Shown here: positions 18,287 to 27,515 of the stretch, one piece after another
How the letters are laid out: each line of letters starts with the position of its first letter
Position numbering within the stretch: position 1 is the first letter of the stretch
Source: DATFKA01 sp035268885
Lineage (GTDB): Bacteria; Bacteroidota; Bacteroidia; Chitinophagales; Saprospiraceae
DNA length: 64,000 bases
NCBI GenBank assembly: GCA_035268885.1
Contig: DATFKA010000012.1
Location: 36,675-100,674 of the forward strand
Direction of reading: 5' to 3'
Made by a program: the position numbers and the translations under genes
Notes under the pieces: model-generated
Told to the model about the DNA's origin: nothing
The model's database searches: none
The model's input: the letters and a program-made list of their open reading frames with translations, nothing else

Positions 18287-18619
18287 ATGGAAGAAGACCA
18301 AATGAACCTAACTACGGCCCTGATCCGGCGTGATTTTGCCCTGGAAGCGAAGGAAGGCCTCATCGATGAGGAAGAATTGCAGCGCCTGCTGGCTAATCAG
18401 ATCGCTTACATGATCGAGCACGATCTGGAGATTCTGCTTAGCCTGATGTACCGTCTTGATATTCCGGAGGACAAAGTCCACCTGGCGCTATCCCCTCTGT
18501 CATCGGAGGCCCCCAATATTGCACTGGCTAAGCTGGTCATTGAACGCCAGAAGAAACGCGCCTTCACCAAGCTAAAATACAAACCTGAGGATCTGGGCGA
18601 CGGCTGGTCCTGGGATTAA
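18287..18619 (+). CDS. Conserved hypothetical protein
   Basis: The 110-residue acidic, mostly helical protein has no signal peptide or TM helix. It contains EELQRLLANQIAYMIEHDLEILLSLMY followed by RLDIPEDKV and ends DGWSWD. An alternative start lies at 18302. It is not recognised as a named family. It is 13 bp upstream of a Crp/Fnr gene and probably cotranscribed with it. Confidence 0.65.
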   Translation: MEEDQMNLTTALIRRDFALEAKEGLIDEEELQRLLANQIAYMIEHDLEILLSLMYRLDIPEDKVHLALSPLSSEAPNIALAKLVIERQKKRAFTKLKYKPEDLGDGWSWD

Positions 18620-18632
18620 ACAAAACAGAGCC

Positions 18633-19202
18633 ATGCACGAGTTACTCTTTCAATATTTTCAGGAAAAAACCAAGATCAGCCCGACGCAATTCCAGGATAT
18701 CTGTCCTTTTTTCGAGCCAAAGCTCGTAAAAAAGAAAGAATTTCTTTTGATGGAACAGGAGGTCTGTCGCTATATTTTTTTTGTAAATCGGGGGTGTTTA
18801 CAGCTATATTCGGTTGACGAGGCTGGACAAGAGTTGACCAGGTACCTTGCCTTCGAAAGAAAATTTGCAACGGCACTGACCAGCTTTATTCAGCAAGCTC
18901 CCTCTTTTGAGTACATTCAGGCAGCAGTAGACACCGAGCTACTGAGAGTGACTTACGAAAATTTCTATCACCTGGTAGATACTAACCCTGCCGTTCGTTT
19001 TGTCTACCGCGGTATTCTGGAGAATGCCTATATTACCTCGCAAGAGAGAATTTATAACTTTCTGGGTAAGACGGCTCTGGAAAAGCTCCACTGGCTACTC
19101 GAAAGCCAACCGGATATTTTCAATCGTTTACCCAGTCAGGTCATTGCTTCTTATCTGGGCATGACCCCTTACACGCTCAGCCGCTTAAAAGCAGATTTAT
19201 AA
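18633..19202 (+). CDS. Crp/Fnr family transcriptional regulator
   Basis: The 189-residue protein has a cyclic-nucleotide-binding-like barrel (residues ~20-130, with ICRYIFFVNRGCLQLYSVDEAGQELTRY split over the conserved strands) and a C-terminal helix-turn-helix, best seen in VIASYLGMTPYTLSRLKADL. The residues that bind cAMP in Crp are not conserved and no Fe-S cysteines are present, so the ligand is unknown. This short form is common in Bacteroidetes. It forms an operon with the upstream hypothetical gene. Confidence 0.88.
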   Translation: MHELLFQYFQEKTKISPTQFQDICPFFEPKLVKKKEFLLMEQEVCRYIFFVNRGCLQLYSVDEAGQELTRYLAFERKFATALTSFIQQAPSFEYIQAAVDTELLRVTYENFYHLVDTNPAVRFVYRGILENAYITSQERIYNFLGKTALEKLHWLLESQPDIFNRLPSQVIASYLGMTPYTLSRLKADL

Positions 19203-19270
19203 ACGGCGTTCTTGCTCTACCGCAAGGTTTCTTATTCCCAGGCAGCCTAACTTTAGTCCTAAAACTAAAG

Positions 19271-19942
19271 ATGAACCATTCACCATTCCAGTGGAGCCGA
19301 CCATTGCTTACTTGTCTATCGCTGCTTTTCCTGACTACCACCTTCATACATGCCCAGCCCCCCAAACCACCAACCCCAGTAGAAGTCTTTTTAGGCCATC
19401 AACAGGTTAATTTTCAGATGGTGGTGAAAAAGAAGTTTGCTCCGATGAGCAAAATGAGCTTCTTTTCGGTAGCTACTTTTAATGCTGACTATCCAGGTGG
19501 AGATGATGATTTCGAGATGATAATCCCTGTACAGTTGAGCTATGAGCTAGGGAAAGGCTTTGGTATGATGGCGGGCTCTAATATTAATTCAGCCATAGGC
19601 TTTTCCCCCATTATCGGGCCTCAATACACTTATGCCTCGCCAAAACTCCTGGTCGTCTCTGTACTTTCTTTCTTCCTGAATGAGAAAAAAGATATAGAGT
19701 TTTTTGGTCTTTACGAATTTAAGCCGCCCCTTAATGAGCAATGGACCTTATACAATCGCTTACAAATGCTTTACGTGCACAACCCAACCGATGGTATACA
19801 TAACCGAAGTTATCTACACCTGCGTACTGGCCTGAAGCGGGAAGCCTTCATCTTTGGGCTAGCCGCTAACCTGGATCAATACGGGCCTGAAATGAGGTAT
19901 CAGGATAACTTTGGCCTGTTCGTACGGTGGGAGTTTCAGTGA
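19271..19942 (+). CDS. Exported protein, probable small outer-membrane barrel
   Basis: The 223-residue protein has a signal peptide (about 1-29, ending TTTFIHAQ) and then alternating hydrophobic/polar strands with aromatic residues, and it ends in FGLFVRWEFQ, an aromatic C-terminal strand of the kind found in outer-membrane barrels. No named family can be assigned with confidence. It abuts the opposite-strand lipocalin-like gene with no gap. Confidence 0.55.
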   Translation: MNHSPFQWSRPLLTCLSLLFLTTTFIHAQPPKPPTPVEVFLGHQQVNFQMVVKKKFAPMSKMSFFSVATFNADYPGGDDDFEMIIPVQLSYELGKGFGMMAGSNINSAIGFSPIIGPQYTYASPKLLVVSVLSFFLNEKKDIEFFGLYEFKPPLNEQWTLYNRLQMLYVHNPTDGIHNRSYLHLRTGLKREAFIFGLAANLDQYGPEMRYQDNFGLFVRWEFQ

Positions 19943-20755
19943 TCAAGACTTATTAAAATAAAAACCCTGATCTACTGGTGATGCATAATCTGCAGGTAAT
20001 AACTGGCTCAAAACCAGCTCATCGTATTCCAGGTATTGAATAGGCAGACAGCGGATTTTGCGACTACCGTCCAGGGCATAAACAATCAGAAATTTACCGC
20101 TGGGCGAGAGCACCCACTTTCCGAAGGTAGTTTTACGAATATCCTGAGCAGCGGAGATCAAAGTCTGGGCAAAGGTTCCATCCGCTTTAAGGTCTACCAG
20201 GATTTTTGCTTTTACCGGCGGCCCATTTGAAGTCGAGAAGGAGGGAAGAGAAGCGATCACTTCCGAGGCCAGGTTATGTTCCCAGTGCCCCTGTATCGCC
20301 TGCATTACCGAGCTGTACCGGCGCTCCGATCCCTTTTGATATTGCAGGAGCAGCAATTCATCGGAATCGACGTTTTCCAGATTGATTCCATCACAGTTTT
20401 GCTCTACCAGATAGCGCAATTCTTTTTGGTGATCCATATTGCTCAAATAAAGAATAGCAGCGGTATAGTGATACTGAACGGTCCAGGCTGCTTTTTCTAC
20501 CCGGTATTCTTTTCCTGACTGGCGAATAACAAACAAAGTGCCGTCTTCCTGAAAAGACCAATCGGCTACCTCCGCCTCTTTGGAAGCCCAGGTACCCTGA
20601 ATTAGATCCTGACGTACCTGCTCTACCGGAGAGAGGGTTGCATTGAGTTCTCTAAAATAATCACGACAAGGTGCCGTATCTTTCATTTCGGTCGGTATAG
20701 CTAAGCCCGTACTCAGGTAAAAAACGGTCATCAATAGTGCACATAGGGATTTCAT
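19943..20755 (-). CDS. Exported protein with two lipocalin-like repeats
   Basis: The 270-residue protein has a signal peptide (about 1-19). It then shows two copies of a lipocalin-like opening strand pattern: LIQGTWASKEAEVADWSFQ with EDGTLFVI near residue 50, and AIQGHWEHNLASEV with LKADGTFAQ near residue 150. Each is followed by a W-containing strand (KAAWTVQY; FGKWVLSPSGKFL). This suggests an internally duplicated small-ligand barrel in the periplasm. No ligand or specific family is known. Confidence 0.6.
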   Translation of the reverse strand: MKSLCALLMTVFYLSTGLAIPTEMKDTAPCRDYFRELNATLSPVEQVRQDLIQGTWASKEAEVADWSFQEDGTLFVIRQSGKEYRVEKAAWTVQYHYTAAILYLSNMDHQKELRYLVEQNCDGINLENVDSDELLLLQYQKGSERRYSSVMQAIQGHWEHNLASEVIASLPSFSTSNGPPVKAKILVDLKADGTFAQTLISAAQDIRKTTFGKWVLSPSGKFLIVYALDGSRKIRCLPIQYLEYDELVLSQLLPADYASPVDQGFYFNKS

Positions 20756-20812
20756 AATTTTTAGATTTTGGATGTCGGATGAAAGAATCAGATCGGAAAT
20801 AATTCAATAATG

Positions 20813-21014
20813 AGTATAAACTATTTGTTAACTTTTTGTCTTCTGTTTATTTTCCGATCCAGCCAGTTTATTACAAAGACAAAGATAATCCCAAAAAGAT
20901 GCATTCTAAACGCCTTCAAGACTATTTATTTTTAAAAAAAACCTTAAATATTTGTTAATCCTTAAGGCTGATGCTTTTCCTATTCGTCCAAATTATACGC
21001 AAATAGTTTATACT
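20813..21014. repeat. 202-bp segment bounded by 15-bp perfect inverted repeats
   Basis: AGTATAAACTATTTG (20813-20827) and CAAATAGTTTATACT (21000-21014) are exact inverted repeats separated by 172 bp. The flanks (AATAATG and TTTTAGA) show no clear target-site duplication. It may be a MITE-like remnant or a pair of binding sites of one dyad-symmetric regulator. Confidence 0.55.
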
Positions 21015-21037
21015 TTTTAGATGTCCTTTTAAAGCTT

Positions 21038-21045
21038 TATCTTTG
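21038..21045 (+). promoter_or_regulatory. -7 promoter box for recO
   Basis: TATCTTTG matches TAnnTTTG. Transcription would start near 21050, which rules out the longer ORF start at 21043 and supports the recO start at 21085. No TTTG box was seen at the usual spacing. Confidence 0.6.
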
Positions 21046-21084
21046 CTTTTGGCACTGGAAAAAAAGTGTCCAAATTATGTATCT

Positions 21085-21810
21085 ATGCTGTTGAAAACCC
21101 GCGGTATTTTATTACGCGCCATCAAATATTCCGAAACAAGTCTTATCCTCGATGTGTACACACGAGAAAAGGGGCTAAAAAAGTATATCGTCAGTGGTGT
21201 ACGCAAAAACAAGGCACGTATGCACGCCAACTTATTTCAGGTCATGTCTATCCTTGATCTGGTCGCGTATGATCGATCCGATCGCGACCTGCACCGCCTC
21301 AAAGAAGCACAAAGTGCTTTCCTTTATCAACGCATCCCCTTCGAGGTACCCCGCAGTGCCATTGGCATGTTTATCATTGAGGTGACCCGCAAAGCCATCC
21401 ACGATGCCGAATCCAATCCGGAGCTATACGATCTGCTGGAAAACTTTCTCTCCTTTCTGGACCAAACTCCAGACTCTATAGCCAATATTCATTTATTGTA
21501 CCTTTTGCAGTTCAGTGCTTACCTGGGCATTATGCCGGAGCTAGACTACGAGAAAAAGCGACCCTTCTTTGATTTACAGGAGGGGCATTTCACGGCTGCC
21601 GTACCCTCCCACTCCAATTACCTAGACGAATCAGAGGCCCTTTTGTTACATCAATTACTGGAATGTGATCTACGGGAAGTTGGACACTTGAAAATGACGG
21701 CTTCCGAACGTAAAACCCTACTGAATCACCTGCTGGATTACTACCGTATCCACCTCGATCATTTTAATACGATTCACGCGCACCGAATTCTGGAAGAGAT
21801 CCTGCGCTGA
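21085..21810 (+). CDS. recO: DNA repair protein RecO
   Basis: The 241-residue protein starts MLLKTRGILLRAIKYSETSLIL, the typical RecO N-terminal OB-fold, with YTREKGLKKYIVSGVRKNKAR following. The helical C-terminal domain is present; the zinc-binding cysteines of some RecO proteins are not seen, as is common in Bacteroidetes. RecO helps RecA load on SSB-coated DNA in the RecF pathway. The start is supported by the promoter box at 21038-21045. Confidence 0.93.
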   Translation: MLLKTRGILLRAIKYSETSLILDVYTREKGLKKYIVSGVRKNKARMHANLFQVMSILDLVAYDRSDRDLHRLKEAQSAFLYQRIPFEVPRSAIGMFIIEVTRKAIHDAESNPELYDLLENFLSFLDQTPDSIANIHLLYLLQFSAYLGIMPELDYEKKRPFFDLQEGHFTAAVPSHSNYLDESEALLLHQLLECDLREVGHLKMTASERKTLLNHLLDYYRIHLDHFNTIHAHRILEEILR

Positions 21811-21892
21811 TCGAAATTACTTGTCTGATAATGACGCCCGATTTAAGGCTTATTCAACAAACCGTCAAATCAATAAATCAATAATCGCACGC

Positions 21893-23104
21893 ATGCAATC
21901 ATCCAAATTTCAATTCGAAAATACTCAGGGCGAGCAGCTCGTTGGTCGACTGGATTTCCCCGTCAATCAGCACCCCCACACCTTTGTGCTCTTTGCTCAT
22001 TGTTTCACCTGTAATAAAAGCCTAACCGCCGTACGCAATATCAGCCGGGAGCTGACCCTGGAAGGTTTTGCGGTACTCCGCTTTGATTTTACCGGGCTGG
22101 GGGAGAGTGAAGGAGATTTCGCCGATACTAATTTCTCTTCTAACGTAGAAGACCTTTTACAGGCCGCCGAAGAACTAAAGCGGCAACACCAGGCGCCAGC
22201 GGTACTCGTTGGTCACTCACTGGGAGGAGCTGCTGTTATAAAAGCGGCCTGTGAACTGGATTACGTAAAAGCTGTCGTCGCCATTGGCGCCCCTTTTTCT
22301 CCCAGTCACGTAAGTCATCTTTTAGACGATAGTCTTTCCGAACTACAAGTCAGAGGAGAAGCAAAAGTGCAGATTGGCGGCCGGCCCTTTACCGTAAAAA
22401 AGCAATTCCTGGAGGATATCCGCGAGCATCAACTGGGGGAGTGCCTCGAGAGACTAAAGAAAGGACTACTCATCATGCACTCCCCACAAGACAAAATTGT
22501 AGAAATTGAGAATGCCGCTAAGATGTACCAGGCTGCCCGGCACCCTAAAAGCTTTGTCACCCTGGATGGAGCCGATCACCTGCTCTCGCATAAAAAAGAC
22601 TCTAAATATGCTGGCGACATGATCGCTACCTGGGCTAGAAAATACCTCACTCTACCCGAAAAAGAAGCGCTGGAAGTAGAAAAGGAGGTCGCCGTAAGAC
22701 TAGGCAACGAAGGATTTACTACAGAAATCATGATGGGTAAGCACAGTCTAACCGCCGATGAACCAGAATCGGTGGGGGGCAATGACTTCGGCCCCTCGCC
22801 CTACGACCTACTATCCGCTAGCCTGGGTGCTTGTACCTCTATGACCCTACAGATGTATGCCCGCCGCAAAAAATGGGACTTACAGGAAGTAGTCGTTCAT
22901 TTGGAGCACTACAAAGACCATATCGATGATGCTCAGGAAACCGAAGACCCTAAAAGTAAGCTTGACCACTTTGACCGCATCATTGAGTTGGAGGGCGACC
23001 TGGATGAGGAGCAACGTGCCAAACTACTGGAAATCGCTAATAAATGTCCGGTTCACCGTACGCTACATTCGGATATCAAGGTGAATACCCGACTTCAGGA
23101 TTAA
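21893..23104 (+). CDS. Bifunctional alpha/beta-hydrolase - OsmC fusion protein
   Basis: The 403-residue protein fuses two enzymes. Residues ~1-255 are an alpha/beta hydrolase: oxyanion region FAHCFTCNK, nucleophile elbow GHSLGGA, acid in HSPQDKIVEI and histidine in GADHLLSH. Residues ~265-403 are an OsmC/Ohr domain with the peroxidatic cysteine in LGACTSMTLQMYARRK and the second cysteine in NKCPVHRTLHSD. The start at 21893 gives MQSSKFQFENTQG as usual for this known fusion. It probably reduces organic peroxides and hydrolyses an ester or similar. It overlaps the Vat-like gene tail-to-tail by 4 bp. Confidence 0.92.
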   Translation: MQSSKFQFENTQGEQLVGRLDFPVNQHPHTFVLFAHCFTCNKSLTAVRNISRELTLEGFAVLRFDFTGLGESEGDFADTNFSSNVEDLLQAAEELKRQHQAPAVLVGHSLGGAAVIKAACELDYVKAVVAIGAPFSPSHVSHLLDDSLSELQVRGEAKVQIGGRPFTVKKQFLEDIREHQLGECLERLKKGLLIMHSPQDKIVEIENAAKMYQAARHPKSFVTLDGADHLLSHKKDSKYAGDMIATWARKYLTLPEKEALEVEKEVAVRLGNEGFTTEIMMGKHSLTADEPESVGGNDFGPSPYDLLSASLGACTSMTLQMYARRKKWDLQEVVVHLEHYKDHIDDAQETEDPKSKLDHFDRIIELEGDLDEEQRAKLLEIANKCPVHRTLHSDIKVNTRLQD

Positions 23105-23727
23105 AGACTCTTCAGTGCTGAGACATCTCCACTAGTCAGCAGCTGGAGGTGCTGGCTAATCTTTTCGGGTGGCCAGTTCCACCATTTTATCTCCAGCAGT
23201 TGAGTTATGTCTTCTTCTGAAAATCGTTTTTTGATTACCCGAGCTGGATTCCCCCCAACGACGGCGTAGGGCGGCACATCTTTTACCACCGTCGAGCCGG
23301 TCCCAATAACAGCACCGTCGCCAATGGTCACTCCGGGCATGATCGTAGCCCGGTGCCCAATCCATACATCGTTACCAATGAGGGTATCGCCTTTACTGGG
23401 GTAGTTTTTCCCGTCCATGGCACCCGCCCAGCTTCCGCCAAAAATGGCGAAGGGGTAGGTCGATATGGCATCTGTCAAATGATTCCCACCGTTCATGATA
23501 AAAGTTACATCCGAAGCAATCATACAGAACTTGCCAATAATTAACTTGTCGCCGATAAAATCAAAGTGGTATTTGACGTTTTTCTCAAAATTGTGTACAT
23601 CCTCAAAATCGTCGTAATAGGTGTAATCCCCTACGATAATATTCGGGTTAGTGATGATGTTCTTTAAAAAGCAGAGGCGCTGGTAATCCGGCAACGGAAA
23701 AATGGCATCCTTATCAGGTATCGACAT
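23101..23727 (-). CDS. Vat/CatB-type xenobiotic O-acetyltransferase (streptogramin A acetyltransferase-like)
   Basis: The 208-residue protein is a left-handed beta-helix (hexapeptide repeat) acetyltransferase. It aligns well with Vat enzymes from memory: GDYTYYDDF near the N-terminus, LIIGKFCMIASDVTFIMNGG with NH (the catalytic His motif NGxNH), TYPFAIFG, GDTLIGNDVWIG, PGVTIGDGAVIG, VGGNPARVIKKRF and IKWWNWP. Vat enzymes inactivate group A streptogramins by O-acetylation, but many chromosomal homologues have other acceptors. Resistance is therefore an inference. No mobile element is nearby. Confidence 0.88.
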   Translation of the reverse strand: MSIPDKDAIFPLPDYQRLCFLKNIITNPNIIVGDYTYYDDFEDVHNFEKNVKYHFDFIGDKLIIGKFCMIASDVTFIMNGGNHLTDAISTYPFAIFGGSWAGAMDGKNYPSKGDTLIGNDVWIGHRATIMPGVTIGDGAVIGTGSTVVKDVPPYAVVGGNPARVIKKRFSEEDITQLLEIKWWNWPPEKISQHLQLLTSGDVSALKSL

Positions 23728-23849
23728 AGCTTAGGTTTGATCCAGGTAAAAGTCTGTACTCTATGGGACAAGATACCCAGGCAAGTGGTAAAGTATGTTC
23801 CAAAAAACCAATTTTTTCCTTATTATTGGTGAAAATTTAAACTTACGCA

Positions 23850-24353
23850 ATGAACAGACGCCAAGCTACCAGAAATATCCTTTTGGTCGGAGCGGGAGCT
23901 AGCCTGCTCCCCTACTGCTCTATCCAGGATTGGCCTACCTTCGAAAACCTGAGACTGGAAAACAAAGCCTATCGTACGGTTCAGGCTTTGATCGACCAAA
24001 TTCTGCCCGATAATGACGATACTATTCAAAATCCGGAATCCCGACTGGAGTTTGTTCTCAAACAGGTGAACGACCGCTATTCACCGGAAGAGATCGAGCA
24101 GTTTAAAACCGGCCTGGACGCTATCGACCAGGCAGCACAGACGGAACACGGTCGTGCTTTCAACAAACTGCCCCCCGAACAGCAAATGGCTGGTATTTTG
24201 GCGCAAGCCGAGACCGAAGGCCCCGCTGCTTTCTGTATACAGCGTACCAAAAGACTTTGCGTGGAGCATTTTACCCGCTCCGAATATTACATGAAAGAAT
24301 TGCTTGACTTTGAGTTTGCGCCCGGACGCTACGTCGGTTGCGCAAAAGTTTGA
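23850..24353 (+). CDS. Gluconate 2-dehydrogenase subunit 3 family protein (Tat-exported small subunit)
   Basis: The 167-residue protein starts MNRRQATRNILLVGAGASLL, a twin-arginine signal, followed by the gluconate_2-dh3 domain (ALIDQILPDNDDT, FVLKQVNDRY, KLPPEQQMAGI, FTRSEYYMKELLDFEFAPGRYVGC). It is the small partner of a GMC flavoprotein dehydrogenase and is predicted to carry the folded complex to the periplasm. The large subunit gene follows 27 bp downstream. The cytochrome c subunit found in some systems is absent here. Confidence 0.9.
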   Translation: MNRRQATRNILLVGAGASLLPYCSIQDWPTFENLRLENKAYRTVQALIDQILPDNDDTIQNPESRLEFVLKQVNDRYSPEEIEQFKTGLDAIDQAAQTEHGRAFNKLPPEQQMAGILAQAETEGPAAFCIQRTKRLCVEHFTRSEYYMKELLDFEFAPGRYVGCAKV

Positions 24354-24380
24354 TTTCTCTACCCTTGAAAAAAAATAATC

Positions 24381-26078
24381 ATGGCTAATACCAATCATCA
24401 ATACGATGCCATTGTCATCGGTGCCGGGATGTCCGGGGCCTGGGCGGCAAAAGAATTTAGTGAAAACGGTTTCAAAACACTGTTGCTCGAAAGAGGCCGC
24501 GATGTCCGACACATTAAGGACTACCCCACCACCAATATGCAACCCTGGGAATTCCCCAACCGCGGCCGTGTCCCGCACGAGGTGCGCGAAAAGAATCCCG
24601 TCATCAGCCGCTGCTACGCTTTCCGCGAAGACACCACCCACTTTTTCGTGAAGGATACCGATCATGAATACGATCAGATCAAACCATTCGACTGGATCAG
24701 AGGCTACCAAGTGGGTGGAAAATCGATTATGTGGGCGCGGCAGGTACAGCGCTGGAGTGATTACGACTTTGAAGGGCCCGCCCGTGATGGTTTTGCCGTC
24801 GACTGGCCCATTCGCTACGCCGATCTGGCCCCCTGGTACAGCTATGTGGAGCGCTACGTCGGTGTATCCGGCAATAAAGATGGTCTGGCTACTGTACCCG
24901 ATGGAGAGTTTCTACAACCCTGGGACCTCAACTGCGTCGAACAGTACTTCCAGGACTTCGTCAAGGAAAACTTTGAAGACCGCCACGTCATCTACGCACG
25001 CTGTGCGCATATCACCGAATTAACCGATGAGCTGCGGGCACAGGGCCGTACGCTCTGCCAGAGCCGGAATATCTGCGAACGGGGCTGTCCTTACGGCGGC
25101 TATTTTAACGTCAACACCTCGGTCATCCCCGCGGCCCTGAATAGTGGTAACTGTACCCTACGACCTCACAGTATTGTACACAGCATCATCTACGACGATA
25201 AGACCCAGAAAGCCACTGGGGTACGCGTCGTTGATGCCCAAACTGAAGAAACGACCGAATACTTTGCCAAGGTTATTTTTGTTAATGCCGCCACCATTAA
25301 CACTAATGCTATCCTGCTCAACTCTAAATCGAAGCGGTTCCCCAATGGTATCGGCAACGATAGTGGCACCCTGGGTAAATACGTGGCTTTTCATAATTAC
25401 CGGGCAAGAATCAGCGGTATTCACGAAGGGCACAAAGAATTTGCCACCGAAGGAAAGCGCCCAACCAGTGCCTACATTCCCCGTTTCCGCAATGTCGAAC
25501 GGCAGGAGACGGACTTCCTGCGTGGATATGCGGCAGGGTTTAATGCCGGCCGTTATAAGTCTTACGATGCCGGTGGTTTTGGCGAAGACCTCAAGGAAAA
25601 CTTAATGGGCAGTGTAGAATATGGCCCTTGGCGCGTAGGTTCACACATGATGGGAGAAACCATCCCCAAAGCGAGTAACTTTGTGGCCGTCGACGAAGAA
25701 AATAAAGACCAGTACGGTATACCCCGTATCCAGATCTCCATCGATTACGACGAAAACGATGAGAAAATGACCAAAGACTACATTGAGCAGATGAGCTATA
25801 TGTTCGAGAAGGCCGGCTTTACCGACATCCGAGCGAGCGATTCCAAGCAGGCCCCCGGACTGGATATCCATGAGATGGGCGGCGTCCGGATGGGGAATGA
25901 CCCCGAGACCTCCATGCTCAACAAATGGAACCAGATGCACGCCTGCCCCAATGTCTACGTGACGGACGGCGCCTGTATGACTTCCGTGTCTACGCAAAAT
26001 CCTTCATTGACCTTTATGGCACTGGCGGTCCGGGCCGCTCGTCATGCCATGGATGAATTAAAAAAGGATGCCTTGTAA
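24381..26078 (+). CDS. GMC family FAD-dependent dehydrogenase (large subunit)
   Basis: The 565-residue flavoprotein has the Rossmann FAD motif (VIGAGMSGAWAAKEF, residues ~11-25), the second FAD-loop G-YQVGGKSIMW, and C-terminal active-site residues: HEMGGVRMG followed by TDGACMTSVSTQNPSLT. A cysteine-rich loop CQSRNICERGCPYGG may hold a metal site or disulfide. It has no signal of its own and is probably exported with the Tat small subunit upstream. The pair could oxidise a sugar or sugar alcohol, for example the C3 hydroxyl of a glycoside, passing electrons to a cytochrome. Exact substrate unknown. Confidence 0.9.
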   Translation: MANTNHQYDAIVIGAGMSGAWAAKEFSENGFKTLLLERGRDVRHIKDYPTTNMQPWEFPNRGRVPHEVREKNPVISRCYAFREDTTHFFVKDTDHEYDQIKPFDWIRGYQVGGKSIMWARQVQRWSDYDFEGPARDGFAVDWPIRYADLAPWYSYVERYVGVSGNKDGLATVPDGEFLQPWDLNCVEQYFQDFVKENFEDRHVIYARCAHITELTDELRAQGRTLCQSRNICERGCPYGGYFNVNTSVIPAALNSGNCTLRPHSIVHSIIYDDKTQKATGVRVVDAQTEETTEYFAKVIFVNAATINTNAILLNSKSKRFPNGIGNDSGTLGKYVAFHNYRARISGIHEGHKEFATEGKRPTSAYIPRFRNVERQETDFLRGYAAGFNAGRYKSYDAGGFGEDLKENLMGSVEYGPWRVGSHMMGETIPKASNFVAVDEENKDQYGIPRIQISIDYDENDEKMTKDYIEQMSYMFEKAGFTDIRASDSKQAPGLDIHEMGGVRMGNDPETSMLNKWNQMHACPNVYVTDGACMTSVSTQNPSLTFMALAVRAARHAMDELKKDAL

Positions 26079-26184
26079 CCCAGAAAAGGAGCACTGACAT
26101 TTCTTTATCCCGACAAAAAAGATAAGCGAATTACCTTCAAAACAAAGCAAACTCCTTATCTTACCCATAAATACACCATAAGGC

Positions 26185-27477
26185 ATGTCGGACCACGCAG
26201 GTACTGAAGAACAAGTAGATAAGCTGGAGCAGCTTCGCAAAGAACTGGACCTAAAGGAACTTCAGGTTAATCGTCTATTAAATATTACACAGGCGATTAA
26301 TAATAATGTGAATGCACAGAAGCTATACGAAATGTACCGATCCTTTCTTAGCTGGGAGCTGGGGGTACGTAAAATGGCCCTCTATATCCGATCTAAGGGG
26401 AAATGGACTTGTCAGACCTCATTGGGAATTAGTGAAGAACAAAGTCAAATCGACATTAGCCATCTGCTTCCTCAATTTGCGGAACTCGGCAATCTGGACG
26501 AACAAGAACATCCACTCATCAAAGCCTTTGACCTGGTGATCCCCGTACGGCATAAATCAACCCCGATTGCCTACGTTTTCATTGGCGGTTTTGAAGAAGA
26601 TGATGACATGTACAGCAAGGTCCAATTCATCACAACGATCACCAATATTGTTGCCGTAGCCATTGAAAATAAACGCCTATTCAGGCGACAGCTGGAACAA
26701 GAGCGCCTCAAACGAGAGATTGAACTGGCCGCAGAGGTACAGCAGATGCTGGTACCTCGAATCTTACCCATGACCCGGGAATACGAATTTGACTACATCT
26801 ATAAACCGCAACTCTCGGTAGGTGGTGATTATTTCGACTTTATTGAATTCGAGGACGATAAAATCGTTTTCTGCGTGGGTGACTTCACGGGCAAAGGCCT
26901 GGCAGCAGCGATGCTCATGGCTAATTTTCAGGCCAATTTTCATACCCTGATTAAACAACGTACCGACCTGGTCGAATTTGTCCACCAACTCAACGAATCC
27001 GTCAACTGGCTAACTGCCGGAGATCGATTTATTACCTTCTTTATTGCCGAGTACGATGTCAATAACCGCATCTTGCGATACGTCAATGCCGGACATAATC
27101 CGCCCATCTTACTGAACAAAGACGAGCTCTTCGAACTGAAAAAAGGATCGATCATGCTGGGTTCCTACGAAAATCTCCCAAAGGTAGAAGTAGGACAAGT
27201 ACAGATCGATAAGGAAGCGCTGATTCTTTCCTTCACCGATGGCTTAACCGAGCTGCGTAACGAAGATGGGGTGATGCTCACCGAAGAGACCCTGCAGGGC
27301 TTTATGCGTCAACACTGGCAAATGCATGCCGCTGATTTCAACGCAGAACTCACCAAGTTTATTAATCAATTCAAGGGAAAAGCCCGCTACCTCGATGACT
27401 TTACGGTATTGACCTGCAAACTTTACTGCCCCGGCGCTCGCGAAAATTTTACCGAACGGCCCTTCGCCAAACGGTAG
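26185..27477 (+). CDS. GAF-PP2C (SpoIIE-type) serine/threonine phosphatase
   Basis: The 430-residue cytoplasmic protein has an N-terminal coiled coil (about 5-35), a GAF-like sensor region (about 40-165), a short linker coiled coil (RRQLEQERLKREIELAAEVQQML) and a SpoIIE/RsbU-type PP2C domain from about 195. Metal-binding aspartates are visible in VGGDYFDF, CVGDFTGKG, and FTDGLTE. Such phosphatases remove phosphate from anti-sigma-factor antagonists or other STAS proteins and act as stress switches. No partner kinase or antagonist gene is adjacent. Confidence 0.9.
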   Translation: MSDHAGTEEQVDKLEQLRKELDLKELQVNRLLNITQAINNNVNAQKLYEMYRSFLSWELGVRKMALYIRSKGKWTCQTSLGISEEQSQIDISHLLPQFAELGNLDEQEHPLIKAFDLVIPVRHKSTPIAYVFIGGFEEDDDMYSKVQFITTITNIVAVAIENKRLFRRQLEQERLKREIELAAEVQQMLVPRILPMTREYEFDYIYKPQLSVGGDYFDFIEFEDDKIVFCVGDFTGKGLAAAMLMANFQANFHTLIKQRTDLVEFVHQLNESVNWLTAGDRFITFFIAEYDVNNRILRYVNAGHNPPILLNKDELFELKKGSIMLGSYENLPKVEVGQVQIDKEALILSFTDGLTELRNEDGVMLTEETLQGFMRQHWQMHAADFNAELTKFINQFKGKARYLDDFTVLTCKLYCPGARENFTERPFAKR

Positions 27478-27515
27478 ACCTCGATGATTTTTGATTCTTA
27501 AATCCTTCAATAGAT

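Larger units (their letters stand above)
20756..21084. other. AT-rich intergenic region with a long-range perfect inverted repeat
   Basis: This 329-bp gap holds no supported gene. AGTATAAACTATTTG at 20813-20827 recurs as its exact inverse at 21000-21014. The 202 bp they enclose are AT-rich and have no ORF of note. The recO promoter box lies at 21038-21045. Confidence 0.7.
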
